From positions 36,164 to 100,163 of the forward strand of contig JALUAG010000066.1 of assembly GCA_027045875.1 (NCBI GenBank): a DNA stretch of 64,000 nt, read 5' to 3'. Every line of letters starts with the position of its first letter. The stretch's first letter is position 1. Both the position numbers and the translations under genes were made by a program. The stretch comes from Alphaproteobacteria bacterium. GTDB taxonomy: Bacteria > Pseudomonadota > Alphaproteobacteria > Geminicoccales > Geminicoccaceae. This document shows, in pieces, positions 57,368 to 64,000 of this stretch. The notes under the pieces are model-generated. The model ran no database searches, had not been told where the DNA came from, and worked only from the letters and a program-made list of their open reading frames with translations.

Positions 57368-58978
57368 GTGAAGTTCGGCGCGGTGCCGCTCGCCGAGGCC
57401 GGGGGTGCGATCCTCGCGCACGGCATACGCGCCCCCGGCGTCGATTTCCGCAAGGGCCGGCGGCTGTCGGCCGGCGATCTCGATGCGCTGGCGCGCGCCG
57501 GCATCGAGCGGGTGACCGTCGCCCGCCTCGAGCCCGGCGACGTGCACGAGGACGAGGCGGCGGCCCGCCTCGGCGCCGCCCTCGCCTCGCCGGGTCTCCG
57601 CGCCGGTGCCGCGGCCACCGGCCGGGTCAACCTCCACGCCGCCGGCGCCGGGTTGCTCAGGGTCGATCGCGAGGCGGTCGATCGCTTCAACATGGTGGAC
57701 GAAGCGATCACCCTCGCCACCCTGCCGCCCTTCTCCCGGGTCGCTCCCCGCGACATGGTGGCGACCGTCAAGATCATCCCCTTCGCCGTGCCGGAGCGTT
57801 CGCTGGCCGCCTGTCTCGCCCTCCTCGACGAGCGGGCGCCGCTCGCCCTCGCCCCCTTCCGGCCGTTCGGGGCACGGCTCGTTCAGACCCGCCTCCCCGG
57901 CACCCCGGACAAGCTCCTCGCCAAGACCGCGCGGGTGACGCGCGAGCGGATCGAGCGTCTGGGCGGCGCCCTGCTGTCGGAGAACCGCTGCCCCCACGAG
58001 CCCGAGGCGCTGACCGCGGCCATCGCCGCCGCCCGCAGCCAGGGCTTCGATCTCCTGCTCCTCGCCGGCGCCTCGGCCATCACCGACCGCCGCGACGTCG
58101 TCCCGATGGCGATCGAGGCGGCGGGCGGGCGCATCCGCCATTTCGGCATGCCCGTGGATCCCGGCAACCTGCTGCTGCTGGCCGAGCTCGACGGGCGGCC
58201 CGTCCTCGGCCTTCCCGGCTGCTGCCGTTCGCCCCGGCGCAACGGCCTCGACTGGGTTCTCGAGCGGCTGGTGGCCGGCATCGCGGTGACGCCCGAGGAC
58301 ATCATGCGCATGGGCGTGGGCGGCCTGCTGGCCGAGATTCCCGATCGTCCCCAGCCGCGCGAGGCGCGTCCGCCGGCGGCGGAACCGCGGGTGGCGGCGC
58401 TGGTGCTGGCGGCCGGCCGTTCCCGGCGCATGGGCGGCCCCAACAAGCTGCTGCTCGAGATCGGCGGCAAGCCGATGGTGCGCCATGTGGTGGAGGCGCT
58501 CCTGGCCTCCCGGGCGCGGCCGGTGGTGGTGGTCACCGGCCACGAGGGAGAACGGGTGGCGGCCGCCCTCGCCCATCTGCCGGTGGAGCTCGTCACCAAC
58601 CCGCACCATGCCGAGGGGCTGAGCACCTCGCTGCGGGCCGGTCTCGACGCGCTGCCCGAGGAGGTGGACGGGGTGCTCGTCTGTCTCGCCGACATGCCGC
58701 GCGTCACGGCACCGCTGATCGACCGGCTGATCGCGGCCTTCGATCCCGCCCGGGGCCGGGCCATCGTCGTGCCCACCTGCGGCGGCAAGCGGGGCAATCC
58801 GGTGCTGTTCGGCCGCGCCTTCTTCGCCTCCATGCGGGAGATCGAGGGCGATGTGGGGGCCCGCCATCTTCTGGGCAGCTTCGCCGACCAGCTGGTGGAG
58901 GTGGAGACCGGCGATCCGGCGGTGCTGCTCGATCTCGACACGCCGGAAAGCTTCCGGGCCGAGACGGAGCGCGCGTGA
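57368..58978 (+). CDS. Molybdopterin-binding/MocA-like nucleotidyltransferase fusion
   Basis: A 536-residue two-domain protein. Residues ~1-335: MoeA/MoaB-like molybdopterin-binding region (LLLLAGASAITDRRDVVPMAI, FGMPVDPGNLLLLAELDGRPVLGLPG). Residues ~345-536: MobA/MocA nucleotidyltransferase (LVLAAGRSRRMGGPNKLL, GVLVCLADMP, KRGNPVLF) that adds CMP to form molybdopterin cytosine dinucleotide, the cofactor of xanthine-oxidase-family enzymes. A cytidylyl role matches the coxL family. This fusion occurs beside Mo hydroxylases in many Proteobacteria. Overlaps the desulfurase start (GTGATG). Confidence 0.9.
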   Translation: MKFGAVPLAEAGGAILAHGIRAPGVDFRKGRRLSAGDLDALARAGIERVTVARLEPGDVHEDEAAARLGAALASPGLRAGAAATGRVNLHAAGAGLLRVDREAVDRFNMVDEAITLATLPPFSRVAPRDMVATVKIIPFAVPERSLAACLALLDERAPLALAPFRPFGARLVQTRLPGTPDKLLAKTARVTRERIERLGGALLSENRCPHEPEALTAAIAAARSQGFDLLLLAGASAITDRRDVVPMAIEAAGGRIRHFGMPVDPGNLLLLAELDGRPVLGLPGCCRSPRRNGLDWVLERLVAGIAVTPEDIMRMGVGGLLAEIPDRPQPREARPPAAEPRVAALVLAAGRSRRMGGPNKLLLEIGGKPMVRHVVEALLASRARPVVVVTGHEGERVAAALAHLPVELVTNPHHAEGLSTSLRAGLDALPEEVDGVLVCLADMPRVTAPLIDRLIAAFDPARGRAIVVPTCGGKRGNPVLFGRAFFASMREIEGDVGARHLLGSFADQLVEVETGDPAVLLDLDTPESFRAETERA

Positions 58979-60195
58979 TGGCCCTCGACGTGGCGGCCAT
59001 GCGCCGCAACTTTCCCATCTTTGCCCACCAGCCACCCCCCTTCCACTATCTCGACAACGCCGCCACCGGCCAGATCTGCGCCGCCGCCGCCGAAGCGCTC
59101 ACGACCTTCGAGACCGCCGGCCGGGCCAACGTCAAGCGGGGCGTCTACCGTCTCGCCGACCGCGCCACCCAGGCCTTCGCCGAGGCACGGGAACGCATGG
59201 CGGCCTATCTGGGCGCGACCCGCCCCGAGGAGGTGATCCTCACCTCCGGCACCACCTTCGGCCTCAATCTCGCCGCCCATGTGCTGGAGGCGCGGGTCGG
59301 CCCCGGCGATGCCATCCTCGTGAGCCGCCTCGAGCATCACAGCAACATCGTCCCCTGGCAGATGCTGGCAGAGCGCCGCGGCGCCCGCATCCGCGCCCTC
59401 GGGGTGACCGAGGAGGGCCGTCTCGATCTCCGCGATCTGGAAGCGGCGATCGACCGCCGCACCCGGATCGTCGCCGTGACCCACTGCTCCAACGTCACCG
59501 GCGCCGTCACCGATCTCGCGCCCTTGGTCGCGCGGGCGCGGGCGGTGGGGGCGCTCGTCGTGGTGGACGGCGCCCAGCGTGTTCCCCACGGCCCGCTTGA
59601 GGTGGCGAGCCTCGGCTGCGACATCTACGCCCTCTCCGGCCACAAGATGTTCGGGGCCACCGGCGCCGGCGCCCTCTGGATCCGTCACGATCTGCTCGAG
59701 ACGCTGCCGCCCTTCCTGGGCGGCGGCGAGATGATCAGCCGGGTGACCATCGAGGAGAGCCGCTACGCCCCGCCGCCGCACCGTTTCGAAGCGGGGACGC
59801 CGCCGATCGGCCCGGTCCTCGCCATGGGCGCGGCGGCCGACTGGCTCGCCGGACTCGACTGGCAGGCGATCCTCGCCCACGAGAAGCGCCTGACGGCGCG
59901 GCTGATCGCCGGTCTCGAGGCGCTTCCCGGCCTGCGCCTGATCGGCCCCCGCGATCTCGACGACCGCTACGGGGTCGTGGCCTTCGAGGTGGCGGGGGTG
60001 CACGCCCACGACGTCTGCCAGCTCCTCGACGGCTTCGGGGTCTGCACCCGCGGCGGTCATCACTGCGCCCAGCCGCTGATGGACGCCTTCGGTACGGTGG
60101 CCACCGTGCGCGCGAGCCTCGCCCCCTACAACGACGCGGACGACATCGACGCCCTCCTCGAAGGGCTCGAACAGGTGATCCGGATCCTGCGATGA
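58975..60195 (+). CDS. Cysteine desulfurase (SufS/NifS type II)
   Basis: A 406-residue PLP enzyme taking sulfur from cysteine. PLP lysine K224 (LSGHKMFGATG), stacking His in SRLEHHSNIVPW, catalytic cysteine C364 (RGGHHCAQPLM) in the SufS-type short loop. Start GTG 58975 or the adjacent ATG 58978. It sits between the MocA fusion and a U-type scaffold, away from any sufBCD, which suggests service to the Mo hydroxylase (sulfuration of Mo cofactor and/or [2Fe-2S] assembly) rather than general Fe-S supply. Confidence 0.9.
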   Translation: MMALDVAAMRRNFPIFAHQPPPFHYLDNAATGQICAAAAEALTTFETAGRANVKRGVYRLADRATQAFAEARERMAAYLGATRPEEVILTSGTTFGLNLAAHVLEARVGPGDAILVSRLEHHSNIVPWQMLAERRGARIRALGVTEEGRLDLRDLEAAIDRRTRIVAVTHCSNVTGAVTDLAPLVARARAVGALVVVDGAQRVPHGPLEVASLGCDIYALSGHKMFGATGAGALWIRHDLLETLPPFLGGGEMISRVTIEESRYAPPPHRFEAGTPPIGPVLAMGAAADWLAGLDWQAILAHEKRLTARLIAGLEALPGLRLIGPRDLDDRYGVVAFEVAGVHAHDVCQLLDGFGVCTRGGHHCAQPLMDAFGTVATVRASLAPYNDADDIDALLEGLEQVIRILR

Positions 60196-60620
60196 CGATG
60201 GATCTCTACAACCGGCGGATCGTGGAGGCGGCGAAGCGGGCGCGAGAGCGGGGACGGCTCGCCGACGCCGACGTCAGCGTGACACGCGACAATCCGCTCT
60301 GCGGCGACCGCATCACCCTCGATCTGCGCTTCGAGGGGGAGCGGATCGCCGCCCTCGGCCTCCGGGTGCGCGGCTGTCTCCTGACCGAGGCGGCGGCGAC
60401 GCTGCTCGCCGAGCGGGGGGTCGGCGCGACGCCGCGGGAGCTCTGGCGGGCGCAGGAGGATCTGCGGCGGCTGCTGGCCGGCGAGGCCGGCGAGCCGGTG
60501 TGGCCCGAACTCGCGATGTTCCGTCCGGTGGCGGGGGTGAAGAGCCGGCACGAATGCGTGCTGCTGCCCTTCGAGGCGGCGGCGGAAGCCCTCGCCCGCG
60601 GGCGCGCCGAGCGAGCCTAG
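60192..60620 (+). CDS. SufU/IscU-like iron-sulfur scaffold or sulfur acceptor
   Basis: A 142-residue U-type protein with all three scaffold cysteines: C37 (NPLCGDR, with D39), C62 (RGCLLTEAA) and C122 (SRHECVLLPFEAA). The GCxxSxAS loop of classical IscU/SufU is altered to GCLLTEAA. It overlaps the desulfurase by 4 bases, the standard SufS-SufU pairing. In Gram-positives SufU accepts sulfur from SufS through zinc; in this context it may relay sulfur to the Mo hydroxylase line (inference). Convergent overlap (CTAG) with the GST gene. Confidence 0.85.
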   Translation: MTMDLYNRRIVEAAKRARERGRLADADVSVTRDNPLCGDRITLDLRFEGERIAALGLRVRGCLLTEAAATLLAERGVGATPRELWRAQEDLRRLLAGEAGEPVWPELAMFRPVAGVKSRHECVLLPFEAAAEALARGRAERA

Positions 60621-61255
60621 AGGGCCGCGTCCGGCTGGCGCTCCGGCATCGCCAGCTCGAAGGGCCTGAGCGCGTTGCAGTTGGCCTCCACCCAGCAGAC
60701 CTTGGGATAGGCGGCGAGCGGGCACCGGTAGCGGCGTGCGTTGTAGACCTGCGGCACCAGGAAGACGTCCGCCATCGTCACCCGGTCGCCGAAGCAGTAG
60801 CGGCCGGCGGTGCGTTCGAGCTGGCGCTCGAGCATAGCCATCCCCTCGGCGATCCAGTGGCGGTACCAGATCAGCACCTGCTCCTCGTCGCAGTTCCAGT
60901 CGCTCCTGAGATAGTTGAGCACGCGCAGGTTGTTGAGCGGATGGATCTCGCAGGCGACGAGCTGGCAGATGGCGCGCACCGCGGCCCGTTCGGCGGGGTC
61001 CGTGGGCAGCAGCGGCGGCTCCGGGTACCGCTCCTCGAGATATTCGACGATCGCCGCCGACTGCGCGAGACCCACCCCGTCCTCCTCGTACCAGGGCACG
61101 AGACCGTGGGAGTTGTGTCGCAGATACTCCGGGGTCTTCTGCTGGCCGGCGCGCAGGTCGATGGCCACCTGCTCGTAGTCGAGACCCTTGATGTTGAGGG
61201 CGATCCGCACCCGGTACGCCGCCGAGCTCCGCCAGTAGCCGTAGAGCCTGCGCAT
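60617..61255 (-). CDS. maiA: Zeta-class glutathione transferase, maleylacetoacetate isomerase-like
   Basis: A 212-residue GST: N-terminal thioredoxin fold with [16 protein letters not shown] (S10/S11; the zeta signature SSCxxRVRIAL lacks its Cys here), [22 protein letters not shown], and C-terminal helical domain with [12 protein letters not shown]. Isomerises maleylacetoacetate or maleylpyruvate in aromatic degradation, but the other tyrosine-pathway genes (hmgA, fahA) are absent here, so specificity is tentative. Confidence 0.85.
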   Translation of the reverse strand: MRRLYGYWRSSAAYRVRIALNIKGLDYEQVAIDLRAGQQKTPEYLRHNSHGLVPWYEEDGVGLAQSAAIVEYLEERYPEPPLLPTDPAERAAVRAICQLVACEIHPLNNLRVLNYLRSDWNCDEEQVLIWYRHWIAEGMAMLERQLERTAGRYCFGDRVTMADVFLVPQVYNARRYRCPLAAYPKVCWVEANCNALRPFELAMPERQPDAAL

Positions 61256-61347
61256 CTCTCCTCCACTCCCCTGCCGCCGGCGCTGGGCGGGCGGTCGATC
61301 CGACGCTATCTTGCGGCGGAGAACCGGGCCGGTCGAGAGGAAAGCGC

Positions 61348-61749
61348 ATGACGAGGAAGATCGTCAGAAGCGACGCCGAATGGCGCCGCCGTCTGCCGCT
61401 CGAGACCTACTACGTGACCCGTCGCGGGGCCACCGAACCGCCCTTCAGCGGCGCCTATCACGCCTGCCGCACGCCGGGGATCTATCTCTGCGCCTGCTGC
61501 GGGCAGCCGCTCTTCTCGAGCGAGGCCAAGTTCGACAGCGGTACCGGCTGGCCCTCCTTCCGGCAGCCGGTCGAGGAGGAGCGCATCGCCCTGCGCGAGG
61601 ACAGGAGTGCCGGCATGGTCCGCACCGAGGTGCTCTGCGCCGCCTGCGACGCCCATCTCGGCCACGTCTTCGAGGACGGCCCGCCGCCCACGGGTCTCCG
61701 CTACTGCATCAATTCCCTCGCGCTCCGCCTTCTGCCGGCGAAGAAATAG
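61348..61749 (+). CDS. msrB: Peptide-methionine (R)-S-oxide reductase
   Basis: A 133-residue repair enzyme reducing methionine-R-sulfoxide. Zinc cysteines C48/C51 and C97/C100 (CACC, CAAC); catalytic C120 (RYCINSLAL); [10 protein letters not shown] and [11 protein letters not shown] are diagnostic. ATG 61348 after GAGAGGAAA. Divergent from the GST gene; next gene 123 bases on. Confidence 0.95.
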   Translation: MTRKIVRSDAEWRRRLPLETYYVTRRGATEPPFSGAYHACRTPGIYLCACCGQPLFSSEAKFDSGTGWPSFRQPVEEERIALREDRSAGMVRTEVLCAACDAHLGHVFEDGPPPTGLRYCINSLALRLLPAKK

Positions 61750-61779
61750 CCGGCTACGCCCGCTCCGGCGCCGGCTCGC

Positions 61780-61807
61780 TTGCCGTGGCCGGCGTCTCGC
61801 CTATGAT
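61780..61807 (+). promoter_or_regulatory. Promoter candidate for the SLC13-type transporter
   Basis: TTGCCG (61780-61785), 16-base spacer, TATGAT (61802-61807), about 65 bases before the TTG start at 61873. Confidence 0.55.
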
Positions 61808-61872
61808 CCGCGCGGTCGCCGACGGGCCTCGCCTGTTCACCGTGGGGTTGCCGCCCGAGGAGATACGCGCCC

Positions 61873-63663
61873 TTGCCCGCCGAATTCGCTCCCTATCTGG
61901 TGCTGCTGGTCCTGGCCGGCGTCGTCGCCGCCTTCGTGGCCGAGCGCACGCGGGTCGAGTTCGTGGCCCTCGGCGCCGCCGCCTTCCTCGTCCTGTCCGG
62001 TGTGCTCGACATCGGCGAGGTGCTCGCCGCCTTCGCCAACCCCGCCCCCTTCACGGTGGCCTGCATGTTCGTCCTCTCGGCCGCCCTCGAACGCACCGGC
62101 ATGATCGAGGATCTCGGCAACCGCATGGCCCGCATCGGCAACGTCTCGCCGGTCCGCACGCTGGTGGTGATGATGGCGGCGGTGGCCGGGCTCTCCGCCT
62201 TCGTCAACAACACCCCGGTGGTGGTCGCCCTCACCCCGCTGGTCATCGCCCTCGCCCACAAGGTGGGCGAGCCCTCCTCCCGCTTTCTCATCCCGCTCTC
62301 CTACGCCGCCATCATGGGCGGCACCGCGACCCTGATCGGCACCTCCACCAACCTCGTGGTGGACGGCGTGGCGCAGGCCTCCGGGCTCGCGCCCTTCACC
62401 CTGTTCGAGGTGACCGCCATCGGCCTGCCGCTGACCGCCCTCGGCATCCTCTACATGGCCGTCGTCGGCCGCCGCCTGCTGCCCGCCCGCGACACCCTCT
62501 CCGAGCTGCTTCCCGACCCCGGCAAGCGCCAGTTCCTGGCCGAGGTGCTGGTGCCGCTGGGCTCGCCGCTCATCGGCAAGACCCTCGAGGAGATCGGGCT
62601 CGCGAGCAAGCTCGAGGTGCGGGTGATCGACCTCGTGCGCGACAACGTCTCCCTGGGCGAGGCGGCGGAGACGACGCCGCTCGCCGCCGGCGACCGCATC
62701 CTGCTGCGCACCCGGGCCCAGGATCTGATGGCCCTGCGCGCCGCCGGCGATCTCGTCTTCGGCGGCGAGGAGGCGCATGCCTTGGAGCCCATCGCCGCCC
62801 GCCGCACCATCCTGATGGAGGGGATCGTCGGCCCCAATTCCCGCTGGGTGGGACGCAAGGTGGCGAGCCTCAACCTGCTCAGACGCTTCGGCGTCTCCAT
62901 CGTCGCCATCCATCGCCAGAACGAGAACCTGCGCGGCAATTTCGACGATACCCGGCTGCGGTTCGGCGACACGCTGCTGCTCGAGGGGCCGCCCGAGGCC
63001 TTCAAGCAGCTGTTCGACGACCAGTTCCTGATCGGTCTCACCGCCCCCACCGTCCGCCCCTTCCGGCGCGACCGCCGCGGGATCGCCATCGCCGCGGTGG
63101 TCGGGGTGGTGCTGGGCGCCACCTTCGGCATCCTGCCCATCCCCGCCCTCGCCCTCCTCGCCGCCACCCTCGTCGTGCTGGCCGGCTGCCTCGAGCCCGA
63201 GGACGTGTTCCAGTCGGTGCGCTGGTCGATCCTGATCCTGATCTACGGCATGCTGGCGGTGGGCGTGGCCATGCAGAAGACCGGGGCGGCGGCGCTCCTC
63301 GTGGATTTCATCCTCGGCATCGCCGGCGATCTCGGACCGTATTGGATGCTGGCGCTGCTCTATCTCGTGACCGTGGCGCTCACCGAGGTCATCAGCCACA
63401 ACGCCACCGGCATCCTGATGACCCCCATCGTCATCGGCATCGCCGAACAGCTCGGGGTCGATCCGCGGCCCTTCGTGGTGGCGGTGATGGTCGCCGCGAG
63501 CAACGGCTACGCCACGCCCATCGGCTACCAGACCAACACCTTCGTCTATGCCGCCGGCAACTACCGCTTCCGCGACTTCATCCGGGTCGGGGTGCCCCTC
63601 GACCTCCTGTTCTGGGTCGCCGCCTCGCTGCTCATTCCCCTGATCTGGCCGTTCCGGCCCTGA
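61873..63663 (+). CDS. SLC13/DASS-type permease with central RCK_C (TrkA_C) domains
   Basis: A 596-residue transporter: N-terminal five or so membrane segments (~8-190), two TrkA_C-like soluble domains (~205-290 and ~295-385), then the C-terminal membrane half with the SLC13 signature SNGYATPIGYQTNTFV. This layout (like SdcS/ArsB-related 'SLC13 with RCK_C') is associated with sulfate, citrate or dicarboxylate uptake; substrate not predictable. TTG start with GAGGAG 10 bases upstream (61857-61862). Confidence 0.9.
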   Translation: MPAEFAPYLVLLVLAGVVAAFVAERTRVEFVALGAAAFLVLSGVLDIGEVLAAFANPAPFTVACMFVLSAALERTGMIEDLGNRMARIGNVSPVRTLVVMMAAVAGLSAFVNNTPVVVALTPLVIALAHKVGEPSSRFLIPLSYAAIMGGTATLIGTSTNLVVDGVAQASGLAPFTLFEVTAIGLPLTALGILYMAVVGRRLLPARDTLSELLPDPGKRQFLAEVLVPLGSPLIGKTLEEIGLASKLEVRVIDLVRDNVSLGEAAETTPLAAGDRILLRTRAQDLMALRAAGDLVFGGEEAHALEPIAARRTILMEGIVGPNSRWVGRKVASLNLLRRFGVSIVAIHRQNENLRGNFDDTRLRFGDTLLLEGPPEAFKQLFDDQFLIGLTAPTVRPFRRDRRGIAIAAVVGVVLGATFGILPIPALALLAATLVVLAGCLEPEDVFQSVRWSILILIYGMLAVGVAMQKTGAAALLVDFILGIAGDLGPYWMLALLYLVTVALTEVISHNATGILMTPIVIGIAEQLGVDPRPFVVAVMVAASNGYATPIGYQTNTFVYAAGNYRFRDFIRVGVPLDLLFWVAASLLIPLIWPFRP

Positions 63664-63727
63664 ACGGGGCTGGCCCGCGCCCCCGCCACCCCCCACATGA
63701 GGGAAAGACAGCGAGGGGGAGGAGAGC

Positions 63728-64000
63728 ATGTCGCCGATCGATCCGGATGTCCGGGAGGTGACCGTCGGGCCGCGCCGTCTGGGCGGCTTCCTTCGGCTGC
63801 CCGAAGACGCAAGGGGGCTCGTCGTCTTCGCCCACGGCAGCGGCTCCTCGCGCTTCAGTCCGCGCAACAATTTCGTCGCCCGCGAGCTCGCGAAGGCGGG
63901 CCTCGCCACCCTGCTGTTCGACCTCCTGACCCCAGAGGAGGGCGAGGACCGGCGCAAGGTGTTCGACATCCCGCTCCTCGCCCTCCTCTGGGGTCAGGAG
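63728..64000 (+). CDS. Dienelactone-hydrolase-like alpha/beta hydrolase (cut by window edge)
   Basis: 91 residues of an open frame running off the right edge. VVFAHGSGSSRFSPRNNFVARELA is the oxyanion/His-Gly start of small alpha/beta hydrolases of the dienelactone-hydrolase group; the catalytic nucleophile lies beyond the window. ATG 63728 follows GGGGGAGGAGA. In other genomes this type may be fused to a phosphoribosyltransferase; that part cannot be checked here. Confidence 0.75.
   Translation, partial: MSPIDPDVREVTVGPRRLGGFLRLPEDARGLVVFAHGSGSSRFSPRNNFVARELAKAGLATLLFDLLTPEEGEDRRKVFDIPLLALLWGQE

Overview
The window is a GC-rich bacterial chromosome segment with short intergenic gaps, many GTG/TTG starts and frequent 4-base ATGA/GTGA gene overlaps. 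Several features point to an alphaproteobacterium, probably Rhodospirillales-like (taxonomy is inference): an NDUFA12 homologue of complex I, a long adenosylcobalamin-dependent ribonucleotide reductase of the alphaproteobacterial type, and the familiar alphaproteobacterial order erpA / dgt-argS-SPOR-nagZ-scpAB-tatABC-serS-surE-nlpD / yajC-secDF. No rRNA, tRNA, CRISPR array, prophage or insertion sequence was recognised.

Region 1 (1-14.3 kb): the end of a DUF3750 gene, a glyoxalase-fold protein, NDUFA12, nrdJ behind a long intergenic region with several inverted repeats, a strong terminator, a small cluster of DnaA-box-like 9-mers, trmFO, minCDE, a zinc deacylase pair (M14-like and ArgE), two small lipoproteins (glycine-zipper and TraT family), a squalene/phytoene-synthase-like complex I assembly factor and an iron superoxide dismutase.

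Region 2 (14.3-31.8 kb): a housekeeping block, mostly on the minus strand, for protein export (yajC-secD-secF, tatABC), cell division and wall turnover (LytM activator, SPOR protein, nagZ), chromosome condensation (scpAB), aminoacylation (serS, argS), nucleotide clean-up (surE, dgt) and Fe-S delivery (erpA). An orphan FbpC-type ABC ATPase and a site-2 protease are inserted in it.

Region 3 (31.8-41.3 kb): DNA-protein crosslink repair (SRAP), an APH/P-loop kinase fusion, sulfur metabolism (cysK, 3-mercaptopyruvate sulfurtransferase), a redoxin, ubiD, an L-2-hydroxyglutarate oxidase-like flavoprotein, a DUF3298 protein and a flippase-like membrane protein.

Region 4 (41.5-60.6 kb): an almost wholly plus-strand accessory island. 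A XRE-cupin regulator precedes a complete branched-chain-amino-acid-type ABC importer and a cysteine hydrolase of the isochorismatase family. A membrane-anchored form II CO-dehydrogenase-like molybdenum hydroxylase (coxG, S, L, M) follows. Next come maturation genes: CoxD-type AAA+ ATPase, CoxE-type VWA protein, two XdhC-type proteins, a molybdopterin-binding/MocA fusion, and a dedicated cysteine desulfurase plus U-type scaffold. An orphan TAXI binding protein and a divergent VanZ-like membrane protein are interspersed. The reading offered here is uptake, hydrolysis and oxidation of an unidentified amide- or nitrogen-containing compound with its own cofactor maturation line; the substrate cannot be told from sequence.

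Region 5 (60.6-64 kb): maleylacetoacetate isomerase-like GST, msrB, an SLC13-type transporter with RCK_C domains, and the start of a dienelactone-hydrolase-like gene cut by the window edge.
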